In this document: positions 21,801 through 31,707 of the stretch, in pieces
Position numbering within the stretch: the first letter of the stretch is position 1
Layout of the letters: every line of letters starts with the position of its first letter
Source of the DNA: an uncultured Desulfobacter sp.
Lineage (GTDB): Bacteria > Desulfobacterota > Desulfobacteria > Desulfobacterales > Desulfobacteraceae
Length of the DNA stretch: 64,000 nucleotides
Assembly (NCBI RefSeq): GCF_963666675.1
Contig: NZ_OY762929.1
Location: 1,984,001-2,048,000 of the forward strand
Reading direction: 5' to 3'
Notes under the pieces: generated by a model
Database searches by the model: none
Seen by the model: only the letters and a program-made list of their open reading frames with translations
What the model was told of the DNA's origin: nothing
Position numbers and translations under genes: made by a program

Positions 21801-23329
21801 AATACACCTACGACGACCTGGGGCGCAAACGCACCGAAACCGTCAATTACGGCAGTTTCAGCCTGTCCTACGCCTATACCTATACCGCGTCCGGTGAGAT
21901 CAAAACCTTTACCGGGCCGGACGGCAACGTCTTAACATATGAGTATGACACCGGTGCCCGCCTGGCCGGCATCACCATCCCGGGCGCGGGCCAGACCGGG
22001 TTCTCCCATAACTCAACCGCCTGGAACAACCCCGCAGCCATGACCCTGCCCGGCGGTGCCCGCCAGGATTACGCTTACGATCCCTTAATGCGGCTGAACA
22101 CCATCACAGCTTCAGATCCGGGCAGCAACCCGGTAATGACAAGGGGCTATACCTATGACTCCCAGGGCAACATCACAACCAAAGCCACGGAACACGGTGA
22201 TTACACCTATTCCTACGACACCATGGACCGCCTGGCCACGGCCATCAATCCAACCCTGCCCGATGAGTCATACACCTATGACAACCTGGGCAACCGGATC
22301 ACTGATGTAAAAATCCAGGGCCAAATCACCTACAATGCCGATAATCAGCTTGAATCCTACGGTTCCGCCAGCTATGATTACGACGATAACGGCAACATGA
22401 CCCGCAAAACCAACGGGTATGAAATCACCTCGTTCTTTTACAATATAGAAGACCGCCTGGAAAAGGTGGAGAACAGCGCCGGCGACACCGTGGCCACCTA
22501 CGGCTATGACCCGTTCGGCCGCAGGCTGTGGAAACAGGTATCCGGCACAAAGACATACTTCCACTACAGCAACCAAGGCCTGATCGGCGAATACAACGCC
22601 CAGGGCGACGAACTCAAAACGTACGGCTACAAACCCGGCTCCCAGTGGACCATCGATCCCCTGTTCATGAAGATCGGAACCGACTACTACTGGTACCAGA
22701 ACGACGCCAACGGCACCCCCCAGAAACTGATCGCCTCCAACGGCCTTGTGGTCTGGGAAGGCCGGTACGACTCGTTCGGCAACTGCCAGGTTGTAAGCAA
22801 CGGTATTACCAACAACTTGCGGTTTGCAGGACAGTATTTTGATGATGAGACTGGACTGCACTACAATCTGAACCGTTATTACGATCCGAAGACTGGCCGA
22901 TACCTGAGAGTTGATCCGTTTGGTGAGGGGCTGAACCTCTATGTGTACTGTTTTAATAATCCCAACGGGCTAATCGATCCGTATGGGCTTTGTGCCGTTA
23001 ATAAATTTTTATCGTCTTTTAATCTGCAACAATTTCTTAAAAATACAACAATATATTCTGAAACCATTGCATTAGGATTAACTTTAGCGGGACCGGAAAC
23101 GTGGCTCGGGGCTATAGTTTTTGCTGGCATATCCACGGCTGCTAAGTCCATAGAAATTGGATTCTATTCCAAAACTCCATATTTAGACACAGCAGTTGAA
23201 GTTATCAAAATGCTTCTTCCTATCCCTCAACAGCTAAAGTATAGAGGGATATTCACAGAGGCTATTGCTGGGAAAATTAAAGATACTACTATTGACGAAA
23301 CATATAAATTTATAAAATCAAAAAAATGA
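18824..23329 (+). pseudogene. RHS/YD-repeat protein, cassette C, 5'-truncated with in-frame TAG
   Basis: Homology to cassette A starts at 18824, the same point as in cassette B. The first plausible start is GTG 18845. It is nearly identical to A through the Gly/Ser linker and the YD repeats. At 19787-19789 a TAG replaces the CAG of A, splitting the frame into 18845-19789 and a same-frame continuation (GTG 19793) to 23329. The core has RYYDPKTGRYLRVDP and ends GLIDPYGL. The tip of about 110 residues (22990-23326) is AT-rich and hydrophobic in its middle (about 23065-23150) with a Lys-rich end, which could fit a membrane-acting tip, but no family is recognised. With the nonsense codon it is probably a silent reservoir. 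Confidence 0.8.
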
Positions 23330-23394
23330 TACATGAATAGGAAACAAAAAGTTAAGTTCACGATCAAATTTTATAAAATTATTCGACAGCTAAC

Positions 23395-23583
23395 TTGATT
23401 GCTCAAGTAATATTGTTATTAAAAAGAAATGGTAAAATGGTATTTGGGGGCGTCTTCTTGACTTTAATTGGGCTTTGGTTTTCTACAATAGGTGGTGCCG
23501 CTATTGTAAAATTCTTAGGCATCGCATTTTTAATAATCGGTTTGTCAATAATCATTAAATATCATCCGAAAAACAAACAATAG
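23395..23583 (+). CDS. Small two-helix membrane protein, candidate immunity for cassette C
   Basis: Up to 62 residues from a TTG at 23395; a shorter form starts at ATG 23437. Two hydrophobic stretches are seen, FGGVFLTLIGLWFSTIGG and VKFLGIAFLIIGLSIII, with a basic tail. It lies 65 bases after the RHS tip and is AT-rich like it. A membrane immunity protein would fit a membrane-acting tip, but this is inference from position. No family recognised. Confidence 0.4.
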   Translation: MIAQVILLLKRNGKMVFGGVFLTLIGLWFSTIGGAAIVKFLGIAFLIIGLSIIIKYHPKNKQ

Positions 23584-23600
23584 CCTATAAAGGATAACTA

Positions 23601-23831
23601 TTGAGTACTATTAATTTATATAACGTTTGTCCATACTGCTTTTACAAACTTTCGGATAGGAGCTATGAAAAAAATACAGTGTTTCTTAAAAAAGAAATCT
23701 GCCCAAATTGTGGAAGAACGATTGATAGAGATCGTTATGGTGGAACACAAAAATATAAAAAAAATATTATTATTTTTCGATATATAGTTAGTGTTCTTTT
23801 AATGGCAGGAGTGTTGATTTACTTTTGGTGA
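23601..23831 (+). CDS. Small zinc-ribbon membrane protein
   Basis: 76 residues from a TTG at 23601 with AGGATAA just upstream; there is no ATG nearby. Two CxxC pairs (VCPYCFYK and ICPNCGRT) about 26 residues apart form a zinc ribbon, followed by one C-terminal membrane helix (about 57-75). It is 17 bases after the previous small gene, probably co-transcribed. It may be a second immunity or accessory protein of cassette C. No specific family recognised. Confidence 0.45.
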   Translation: MSTINLYNVCPYCFYKLSDRSYEKNTVFLKKEICPNCGRTIDRDRYGGTQKYKKNIIIFRYIVSVLLMAGVLIYFW

Positions 23832-23871
23832 TAATTGGGGAGAATTTCAAGAATCGGGGGACAGTTTACTT

Positions 23872-23907
23872 AAATGAATACCACCAGTTTACTGGTGGTA
23901 TTCATTT
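23872..23907 (-). terminator. Long perfect hairpin at the 3' end of Rpn copy 2
   Basis: AAATGAATACCACCAGT and its exact complement, separated by two bases. It overlaps the last codons of the broken Rpn gene, which therefore ends NEYHQ instead of EN. Just left of it is GGGGGACAGTTTACTTA, a motif type seen with REP-like elements, so this may be a small palindromic insertion that replaced the usual Rpn 3' flank. Confidence 0.55.
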
Positions 23908-24771
23908 TCAATTGACCTCATCAATTCGGGAACTGATTTAGCCGACAGGATTTTCCCCTTTAAAGCTTTCAGCCGGTTTATATCCTGAATACTTTTGATT
24001 TTTGTGATGACGGTCTTGCAATCCTCAGTGTCACCAAATTTTATACTCACTGCAAGCTCGATGCCCTCCAAAAGTCCCTGTTCGAGCCCTTTTTGAAGAC
24101 CTCTATTTTCCAATTGTTCAGCCAATGTCATAATGATACCTCCTTTTTCCTCAGACAACGTATTTGATACGAGCGTATGAAATTTTTCTGTTGTAATATC
24201 CTCAACGTTGCTGAATATATATTTTATCAGGGATTCAAAATATTGCAATCCTGTTTCCTGTTCGGACAGATCCTTTAACAGCATAAAAATATTGGGTAGT
24301 CTATCCGCTACATCCGGTTCAAATATGTGCTTTAGCAAGAGCATAGTCACCCTTGCCATAATTGTTCCCTTGATCTGGTCATCTGTATATTGACTTAAAT
24401 CATACAGAATAAATTCAAAATCCGGGATATAGCCAGAAAGCTTGTTCACGGGGCCGTTAAAAAGTGAGGCAAAACGTTTATCCACCGTCCATTTATCCTT
24501 GCCGTGGTATAAAACCAGTGGGATTACAATGGACAGGTTTCGGCTTTTGGACTGCTTGAGCCCAAGCCGCCAGATTTTAATCATATACTCAAAAAGCTGG
24601 AGGTGAATCAGCCTGTCCGGATAGCTCTTATGCTCAAAAAGGAAATAAACATACCCTGTGGCGTCCCCGATTCGAACTTTGTAGAGCATATCGGAATAAA
24701 AATCCTGAAGATCCTTTTCAATAAAAGAGTCTTTGCAGATTTCAAGTGTATCCAGCCGGACAAGTTCAAGT

Positions 24772-24778
24772 ACGTGCT
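24772..24778. repeat. Target-site duplication, left copy
   Basis: ACGTGCT, repeated at 27794-27800 on the far side of the element. The uninterrupted Rpn gene has this sequence once, so it is the duplicated target. Confidence 0.7.
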
Positions 24779-25021
24779 GTTAATTCTTTCCCTACAGTAC
24801 CTCTATATCATCTAAAAATCCCACCTATCGTTACATTTTCTGAGAAAATAATGAGCTTGTTAAATAAGATTTTTTAAAAAAGAAAAGGCACATCGGTAGA
24901 CAGCAGGAACCGCCCGATGCCTTGGCATCCTCCTCCCCCCCTTTGGGGGGGATAAGAGGGGGGGATTGTGGTATAGATTAAGTTCGCCAAAACCATCACC
25001 ACCACAACCCCGACCCTGCTT

Positions 25022-25519
25022 ATGAAAGAAAGCATAATAAGAAATCAGTCATCTGCCAAGGAAAAACAACAGGTTCGTTGCTGCCATTGTTCGAGTTCTT
25101 TGACCATCCGTAACGGAACCTATCCGCGAAATCATCCCCAAGACGACACAGAAATAAGGGTTCAGCGCTATTTGTGCAAATCGCCCCTGTGTCCATGGAA
25201 AAGTTTTTCTGTTCTTCCTGAATCCATCATGCCGGTCGTCCGTCACACCCTTGAGGCGATATGCTGCTGCGCAGCCATGGTCAGTGCCGGAATGAACCAG
25301 GCACAGACGGCAAGATTCTTTGGGTGCACCCGGGGTGTTGCTAAACGGCTCAGGATCTTTTCTCAAAAATTCATGCCCTGGTTTTCCCGGGAAAAGACTG
25401 TTGCCGAATGGGGGCCGGATCCGCCCTCCTTCTGGCCGGACTTTACCAGGGATGTTTCCCAGAGTTTTTTCCCTGGAAGATGGGTTAAATTACCATCAAC
25501 ACAAAACATACATTGTTAA
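25022..25519 (+). CDS. Zinc-ribbon and HTH transposon protein
   Basis: 165 residues from ATG 25022. The N-terminal half is a zinc ribbon: VRCCHCSSS near residue 19 and then YLCKSPLCPWKSF near residue 52, typical of transposase-associated DNA-binding ribbons. An HTH-like helix pair follows (GMNQAQTARFFGCTRGVAKR). It has no DDE residues, so it is probably an accessory DNA-binding protein for the integrase, perhaps binding the element ends. The integrase gene follows 58 bases later on the same strand. It could also be a truncated transposase N-terminus; the regular occurrence of such a gene before the other two would settle this. Confidence 0.6.
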   Translation: MKESIIRNQSSAKEKQQVRCCHCSSSLTIRNGTYPRNHPQDDTEIRVQRYLCKSPLCPWKSFSVLPESIMPVVRHTLEAICCCAAMVSAGMNQAQTARFFGCTRGVAKRLRIFSQKFMPWFSREKTVAEWGPDPPSFWPDFTRDVSQSFFPGRWVKLPSTQNIHC

Positions 25520-25577
25520 ATTACAGTCGGTTATGTTGATATGCCACCAATTCCAACTATCAATTAAGGAGGTGGTC

Positions 25578-26783
25578 ATGCCAATACCTGACCCAGCCGA
25601 TCTCGCTGTCTGGCGATACGGCATTATCAGCAGTCTTCTTCATCGAAATGAAGAGGTAGAGACCATGGAGGAGGCACTGATCAGAATTGCCGGAGTTCAG
25701 TATCGCCGGCCTGACGGTCAATTTGTGTCCTTTTCTCCGGAAACCTTAAGAAAATGGTTTTATCGTTATCGGAACGGCGGCCTGCCGGCGTTAAACGATG
25801 CCCAAAGAAAAAACACCGGCACCCACCATGCCGTACCCAGGGCGATCTCGGACCGATTGTTTCAACTGCGGCAGGAACATCCCAGATGGACTTTTGCCCG
25901 TTTGATCGAACAGCTGGTTCAGGATAAAGTCTGGGATATGCAGTCTCCGGCCCGTTCCACGCTTTATCGCTTTGCCCGGACATGCAACCTTCAACGAGAT
26001 CCCCATTTGACGGTGCATGATCCGGCTCGGCCCTTTCAATATCAGTTCTTTGGTCAAATGTGGACTGCAGACTTTCTTCACGGCCCAAAGATCAGAGTGA
26101 ACAGCCAAAAACGCAAAACCTATCTGCATGCCATTATTGACGATGCCACAAGATATGTGGTTCATGCCGGTTTTTTTACCAGTGAGGGCACCGAGGTAAT
26201 GATGATGGCACTGATGGCCACCGTTCGAACCCATGGCAAACCGCGTCGGTTCTATACGGACAACGGGGCCTGTTACGCAAGCAAGCATCTTAAATTTGTT
26301 TGTGCCAACCTGGGTATCCATCTGATCCATACGCCGCCGGGCCAACCCAGGGGAAGGGGTAAAGTGGAACGATTCTTCCGGACCGTCCGGGATCAGTTCC
26401 TTGAGGGCAAAAATGCCCCGGCCCATACTCTGGACGGGTTGAACAAGGCCTTTTCACAATGGCTGTCGACTTATCATCGGCGTATTCACAGCAGCCTGGG
26501 CATGACCCCTTTGCAGAAACGGCTTGGGCATCAAAGTGCCTGCATCCCTCTACCGGAAACGATTGATATCGAGCCTTTATTTAGAATGAAGCGCCGGTGC
26601 AAAGTTTACCTGAATAATACCGTCAGGCTTAAAAAGCGGTCCTATGAGGTGGCAGACGCCTTACCCGGCCAGCGCCTCGACATCTGGTTTATGCCATGGA
26701 ACCTTGACCGAATCTGGTACGGACCGGAAATGAAACCGGCCAAACCAATTGATCCCATCCAAAACGCATATAGAGGGAGGTAA
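25578..26783 (+). CDS. DDE integrase/transposase (rve fold)
   Basis: 401 residues. The start at ATG 25578 is supported by the strong AAGGAGGTGG site; the frame is open further upstream, but without such a site. An N-terminal HTH region (LRKWFYRYRNGGLPAL and following) precedes the catalytic core. The three acidic residues are visible in MWTADFLHG, FYTDNGACY and GRGKVERFFR, the D-D-(35)E pattern. The C-terminal beta domain contains KRRCKVYLNNTVRLKKRSYE. It carries out strand transfer of the element. The partner ATPase starts two bases after the stop, so the two are coupled, as with TniA-TniB and IstA-IstB pairs. Confidence 0.88.
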   Translation: MPIPDPADLAVWRYGIISSLLHRNEEVETMEEALIRIAGVQYRRPDGQFVSFSPETLRKWFYRYRNGGLPALNDAQRKNTGTHHAVPRAISDRLFQLRQEHPRWTFARLIEQLVQDKVWDMQSPARSTLYRFARTCNLQRDPHLTVHDPARPFQYQFFGQMWTADFLHGPKIRVNSQKRKTYLHAIIDDATRYVVHAGFFTSEGTEVMMMALMATVRTHGKPRRFYTDNGACYASKHLKFVCANLGIHLIHTPPGQPRGRGKVERFFRTVRDQFLEGKNAPAHTLDGLNKAFSQWLSTYHRRIHSSLGMTPLQKRLGHQSACIPLPETIDIEPLFRMKRRCKVYLNNTVRLKKRSYEVADALPGQRLDIWFMPWNLDRIWYGPEMKPAKPIDPIQNAYRGR

Positions 26784-26785
26784 TC

Positions 26786-27622
26786 ATGCAAGACACCCAT
26801 ACCATAGAACAGGCGCCCATGGCCGATTTTTTTGGCTGGAAGTACCATCCCTTTGCCGACACCTATGAACAGCGCAAACTCTGGCTACCCAAAGAGGACC
26901 TGCGCAAACTCGATACCATAAAACGTTTGCTGCACCATGGCAAAAGCACCGCACTGTGCGGCCCTTCAGGGACCGGAAAAACCACCTTGATTCATGCATT
27001 GGTATCGGATCTGGATCGAAATGCATACCTCCCGGTTATGCTGCCTTATGCCGGTCATCCAAGAAACGGACTGACACGCATTCTTGCCCAGACCCTCGGG
27101 GTGGATATCAAAAGCCGGGGAATGCCTTTGATTACAAGGGTTCAGCAGCATATTGAATCCTTATCCAACCAGGCCAACTCACGTCATCCGGTGCTGATCG
27201 TCGATGATGCCCAGCGCATCGAATCCGACTCCCTCTGGGATCTTTGCTCTCTTCTGGTCCAAACCTCTAAACAGAGAAGCGCAGCCTCCCTTATCCTTGT
27301 CGGGGACGACTCTCTGTTCAGGCAACTTCGACTTTATGCAATGGCACCGATACGATCCCGGCTCACCGGCATTATGAAAATTAATGCCATGAACGAGTAT
27401 GAAACCCAGCATTTTATCGAAATCCGTCTTAAAAATGCACAAGCTCCATCGGACCTGTTTACCAAAGAAGCAATGGATTTGATCGCAAGTTCCACCCGGG
27501 GAAACAGACGGGACGTAATGAATATGGCGACGATCTGTCTTGAGGAGGCCTATTATCACAATGAAAAAAATGTGACCGCCGAGCTCATTTACAACTCGGA
27601 ATGGTTCAACGAATCTGAGTGA
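26786..27622 (+). CDS. ExeA/TniB-like AAA ATPase of the transposon
   Basis: 278 residues from ATG 26786 with GGGAGG upstream. Walker A GPSGTGKTTL near residue 55, Walker B VLIVDDAQRI near residue 135, sensor-like LVGDDSL near residue 172, and a C-terminal SSTRGNRRDVMNMA segment typical of ExeA/TniB-type AAA proteins. Such ATPases activate the DDE partner and choose the target. It is the last gene of the element and is followed by a terminator. A remnant of a related ATPase lies at 61634-61759. Confidence 0.85.
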   Translation: MQDTHTIEQAPMADFFGWKYHPFADTYEQRKLWLPKEDLRKLDTIKRLLHHGKSTALCGPSGTGKTTLIHALVSDLDRNAYLPVMLPYAGHPRNGLTRILAQTLGVDIKSRGMPLITRVQQHIESLSNQANSRHPVLIVDDAQRIESDSLWDLCSLLVQTSKQRSAASLILVGDDSLFRQLRLYAMAPIRSRLTGIMKINAMNEYETQHFIEIRLKNAQAPSDLFTKEAMDLIASSTRGNRRDVMNMATICLEEAYYHNEKNVTAELIYNSEWFNESE

Positions 27623-27693
27623 AACGGAAGCGCTTGAGAGGGGACTCCGGCGCCAGGGATAACTCAGTGCGGTAGACTGCTGTCTACATGATT

Positions 27694-27726
27694 AAAGCCG
27701 GGAGGGCAAAAGCTCTCCCGGCTTTT
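27694..27726 (+). terminator. Terminator of the transposon operon
   Basis: Stem AAAGCCGGGAG / CTCCCGGCTTT with a 10-base loop, ending in TTTT on the + strand, about 70 bases after the ATPase stop. Confidence 0.8.
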
Positions 27727-27926
27727 CTGTAATCAATTGCCAGCCGGGTAATCAAACCTGAGATTTTTATGGGATTAGCTCGTCGGAATCTACACGTGCT
27801 CCGGTAAATAATTCTCCAGAAATGATCTGGCATTATTCAGGTTGCTCCAGGTTTCGCGGAACAGCTTGTCATGGGAGTGGTGCAGTTTATTTTCCATATT
27901 TTGCTTTGTATCATGAGGCCTTGGGG

Positions 27927-27944
27927 GCTGCAAGATTTTATCCA
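27927..27944. repeat. Junction sequence upstream of RHS cassette D
   Basis: GCTGCAAGATTTTATCCA, shared with 10285-10302 and 18788-18805. Here it lies in the 5' flank of Rpn copy 2, about 50 bases before the point where cassette D homology begins. Confidence 0.8.
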
Positions 27945-29966
27945 GCCAACGCTTAAGCATCAAAATGCCAGGTCAGACTGCCAATGGCAGGATTGCTTCA
28001 GGACCCCAATAACGGCATCCAGTATTTTACCTACGACAAAAACAACCGCCTGGTCTCTTCGGCAAAACCCATGGGTGTCGTCACAACATATGAATACGGT
28101 GCCACAGGCAACAAAACAGCCGTTGCAGACCCCAAAGGCCAAAGAATTGAGTACACCTGGTCTTCGGAAAACCGCCTTACCCAAACCCGGTACTTCAGTG
28201 CAGATGACCATGATGCACCCGTTGAAACCATTAACTTTACCTATGACAGTCTGGGCAACCTGCTGACCTGGAATAGCGGCACCGAATCCGCCCAATACAC
28301 CTACGACGATCTGGGCCGCAAACGCACCGAAACCGTCAATTACGGCAGTTTCAGCCTGTCCCACGCCTATACCTATACCGCATCCGGTGAAATCAAAACC
28401 TTTACCGGACCGGACGGTAAAGCCTTAACATATGACTATGACACCGGTGCCCGCCTGGCCGGCATCACCATCCCCGGCGCGGGCCAGACCGGGTTCTCCC
28501 ATGACGCAACCGCCTGGAACAACCCCGTATCCATGACCCTGCCCGGCGGTGCCCGCCAGGATTACGCTTACGATCCCTTAATGCGGCTGAACACCATCAC
28601 AGCTTCAGATCCGGGCAGCAACCCGGTAATGACAAGGGGCTACACCTATGACGCCCAGGGCAACATCACAACCAAAGCCACGGAACACGGTGATTACACC
28701 TATACCTACGACACCATGGACCGCCTGGCCACGGCCATCAATCCAACCCTGCCCGATGAGTCCTACACCTATGACAACCTGGGCAACCGGATCACAGATG
28801 TAAAAATCCAGGGCCAGATCACATATAATGCCGACAATCAGCTTGAATCCTACGGATCCACCAGCTATGATTACGACGACAACGGCAACATGGCCCGCAA
28901 GACATACGGGTCTGAAACCACCTCGTTCTTTTACAACATAGAAGATCGCCTGGAAAAGGTGGAGAACAGCGCCGGCGACACCGTGGCCACCTACGGCTAC
29001 GACCCCTTTGGCCGCAGGCTGTGGAAACAGGTATCCGGCACAAAAACATACTTCCACTACAGCAATGAAGGCCTGATCGGCGAATACAACGCCCAGGGGC
29101 ACGAGCTCAAAACGTACGGGTACAAACCCGGCTCCCAGTGGACCACCGATCCCCTGTTCATGAAGATCGGTGCTGACTACTACTGGTACCAGAACGACGC
29201 CAACGGCACCCCCCAGAAACTGATCGCCTCCAACGGCCTTGTGGTCTGGGAAGGCCGGTACGACTCATTCGGCAACTGCCAGGTTGTAAACAACGGCATT
29301 ACCAACAACCTGCGGTTTGCGGGGCAGTACTACGACGCTGAAACCGGGTTGAACTATAACCTTAACCGGTATTATGATCCGCAAACCGGACGGTATTTAA
29401 GGCAAGATCCGTTTGGCGATGGGTTGAATCTGTACAGCTACTGCTTCAATAACCCCAATGGCCTGATTGATCCGCTGGGTTTGTGCGCGGCGAAGTATTT
29501 TTTCACGTTGCAAGGACAGGCAAATTTCTGGGCTGGTTTTGGCGACATCCTGACATCTGGGTTTGGACTGTCTTATTTGTTTGGTATTCCAAGCTTTACA
29601 GAGTGGGCCAGAATGCAAACCGGCTCTAACGATGTTGTTCAACAAGATTCTCCTCTTTATTTTGTTGGAAGCTTTGTTGGAGATACTGTCGGAATGGCTC
29701 TTGGTGAAGCAGCTGTTGCCAAAATAATTTCAAAGGTAGGCCCCTCTATCAAAGGTTTTACAAAGGTAATTCTTCGTGATGAGGGGGGCTGGATTCATAA
29801 TCCATTCTCTAATGCCTCAAAGAGTGTAACACCAAAAAAGACAGCGGTTGTAATCGGTGAAAGAATGAAACGAGTTGGTGTAGCAGCGGAGGATTTAGCA
29901 AAAAAAGGGTATGATGTAAAAACTTATAATCCGAGAAATTTTAGATCAACGCCGGGGAATCTTAAC

Positions 29967-31519
29967 ACTCGATGTTCGAGTTTTTTAAATTTGACTGCCA
30001 AACAATCCTTGATTAGAATCAGGCTACTTTTTTTTGGAATCGCACCAAAGATGGAGATGGCTTCATTTGAGGAAAAGTACGGCTGCTCATATGTTTTGTA
30101 GAAGGATTGAAAGGAATAATATTATCAATGCGTTCTTTTAACTTATCAAGCTTCTGTTCATTGATTTCGTTTCCACAGAAATCCTGGACAAATTGAACTA
30201 AGGCTTCTGTATGAATCCGCTGGGATAGGCTTCCCACACTCCATGCAGGAAGTTTGTTTTCCAGGCGGGCTTTCTGGTGATGATGGAAGAACAATGCATG
30301 ATCTAACAGCAGGCTCAGGATCAAGGAACTCCGAGATCCATCTTCGCCTGTATGCTTGGTCAGCTTGCCCCATCCTTCATGACCTTTCCAGTCCTCAAAG
30401 AAAACCTCTATCAACCAGCGGAAGAAGTATGCTTGAACAATATCCAATGTTCTCCAACTCAAGTCAGAGGCTAACAAATAACGTGGTTTTTTCTCATCAG
30501 GATACTGCATGGCGATCACAAAACGCTTGGCATTGTGAGACGGCACATACAGGCGAGCCGATGAGATAAAAGTTTCAATATCTTCTTTACCTCGAACCGA
30601 TACCTTTTGAGATATCAGAGGATAAGATTCAAAAAACTTTTGTACGGAAATTATGCGGTTTTTAAACCGTACATTTTGATTATACTTCATTTTGGTGATG
30701 GTTTGAGTATTACCAAAGATGAGGGAACTACCATCAACAAATTCAGCGTGTCCATAAAGACCATCTGCCAAAATTTCTTTGATTTTAATGTCCGGATGTT
30801 TTTTATGAAATATGTTCAAAAGCTCAAGAGCCAATTGAACCTTCGTTGGGTATTCAGGGTTCCTCTGTGGCTCCTTGGGTCGCTTTTTCTTAGGTATCTT
30901 CTTTTTTTTAAGACGGTCATCTTTCTTTTTCCAAGCTTTCCACAATGGGTCCGGGTGATAAAATTCAAAACCCACGGGAAAAGAGGCCACTGGTGTTACC
31001 AAAAATAAAAATACAATGCATTGTCCGTCTAAAAAACCACCGGTGAGTTTATCTTTAAGCTTGTGAACTTTATATATTTTTTTTGTGGACTTTGATCGGG
31101 CACGGTCTACATCATCTAAGCAAAGAGCCCCGTCCTTGATGCCATAATGCTTCAAAATATTACACGTACTCTGCTGCAGTAAGTGATCGAAGCTGATTTT
31201 TGAATTTCGGAACATCCAGGAAAGAGCTGAAAAACGGAATTTCCCCAAACTGATTCGTTCAAATCGCTTCCAGCAAATACTGTTGGTTAACAAAACACCA
31301 CTTAAACAAAAACTTAGCCACAGTTTTTGCTTTTTGGATAGCACATAATTGGGGTTCTTTTTCATCAATTCTTGATTTATGCATTCAAGATAGTTTTCAA
31401 TAAAGGGCAGCGGGCGTTCGAGGAGCATCTCTATCATGAATTTTGTTAAAAGTTCATACCAAAAAATTAACTTCTTTAGCACATTTTTATGTCAACCTCA
31501 AAAAACTCGAACACCGAGT
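29967..31519 (-). mobile_element. IS4-superfamily insertion sequence
   Basis: About 1553 bp with terminal inverted repeats (29967-29995 and 31491-31519) sharing ACTCG-TGTTCGAGTTTTTT and a TTGAC inner end with a few mismatches. It is flanked by AAC on both sides (29964-29966, 31520-31522), a probable 3-bp target duplication. It carries one transposase gene. A short remnant of a related element lies at 61781-61868. Confidence 0.85.
30019..31437 (-). CDS. IS4-superfamily DDE transposase
   Basis: 472 residues from ATG 31437; a GTG at 31482 would add 15. Catalytic segments are visible as LCLDDVDRAR (first D), EILADGLYGHAEF (second D) and YFFRWLIEVFFEDWKGHEGW (the Y-R-E signature that carries the catalytic Glu). 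A very basic insertion, KKDDRLKKKKIPKKKRPKE, lies in the middle. It fills the element and reads opposite to the host RHS gene. Appears intact. Confidence 0.88.
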   Translation of the reverse strand: MIEMLLERPLPFIENYLECINQELMKKNPNYVLSKKQKLWLSFCLSGVLLTNSICWKRFERISLGKFRFSALSWMFRNSKISFDHLLQQSTCNILKHYGIKDGALCLDDVDRARSKSTKKIYKVHKLKDKLTGGFLDGQCIVFLFLVTPVASFPVGFEFYHPDPLWKAWKKKDDRLKKKKIPKKKRPKEPQRNPEYPTKVQLALELLNIFHKKHPDIKIKEILADGLYGHAEFVDGSSLIFGNTQTITKMKYNQNVRFKNRIISVQKFFESYPLISQKVSVRGKEDIETFISSARLYVPSHNAKRFVIAMQYPDEKKPRYLLASDLSWRTLDIVQAYFFRWLIEVFFEDWKGHEGWGKLTKHTGEDGSRSSLILSLLLDHALFFHHHQKARLENKLPAWSVGSLSQRIHTEALVQFVQDFCGNEINEQKLDKLKERIDNIIPFNPSTKHMSSRTFPQMKPSPSLVRFQKKVA

Positions 31520-31707
31520 AACAGGTTAGATATAGAAGCTAGCAGGTCATGGTTAAGGTATTGGACTAAGGAGAAAGGAGCTACAGTTTTCGATATTGGT
31601 ATTGATAAAACGACGACTATCAGAAGTCCTTTTTATGGCGTAGAAAATCGTAGCATATACAAAAATTGGAATTATCAAGACGTTATTCAACTGGAGGGAT
31701 ATTAATT

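Larger units (their letters stand above)
24779..27793 (+). mobile_element. Three-gene DDE transposon with AAA ATPase
   Basis: About 3.0 kb, bounded by the 7-base repeat ACGTGCT and inserted in Rpn copy 2. Ends show weak inverted similarity (left GTTAATTC, right complement GTAGATTCC). Strong subterminal inverted repeats GTAGACAGCAG lie at 24896-24906 and 27677-27687, about 110 bases from each end, and are candidate transposase sites. The left end also has a C7-TTT-G7 hairpin (about 24937-24952). Cargo: zinc-ribbon/HTH protein, DDE integrase, ExeA/TniB-like ATPase, then a terminator. The layout resembles TniA/TniB-type transposons, but I cannot name the IS family with certainty. Confidence 0.8.
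23889..27897 (-). pseudogene. Rpn-family nuclease copy 2, split by a transposon
   Basis: Starts at ATG 27897 with MENKLHHS, matching the intact copy at 9282-10256. The first ~33 residues lie at 27801-27897. The rest resumes at 24778 with HVLELVRLDTLEICKDS and reaches the stop near 23889. The catalytic D and ExK segment (FLFEHKSYPD) is intact in the larger part. A 3-kb element lies between, flanked by the 7-base repeat ACGTGCT. The longest uninterrupted frame (23889-24689) begins at an internal Met. Confidence 0.85.
27994..31705 (+). pseudogene. RHS/YD-repeat protein, cassette D, 5'-truncated, tip split by an IS
   Basis: Homology to cassette A begins at 27994 (A about 5526), so only the last third of the YD repeats and the core remain; both are nearly identical to A. 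The core has RYYDPQTGRYLRQDP and ends GLIDPLGL. The tip is AT-rich. At 29966 an IS4-like element interrupts it. Removing 29967-31519 joins the frame exactly: ...RSTPGNLN then RLDIEASRSWLRYW..., ending at the TAA 31705. The rejoined tip has ATVFDIGID, SPFYGVENRS and a Tyr-rich end, a pattern common in RHS and filamentous-haemagglutinin tips that are probably nucleases. The immunity candidate follows at 31708. Confidence 0.85.

Noticed and set aside
24937..24952. C7-TTT-G7 hairpin as a transcription terminator
   Set aside because: No T-run follows on either strand; more likely part of the transposon end.
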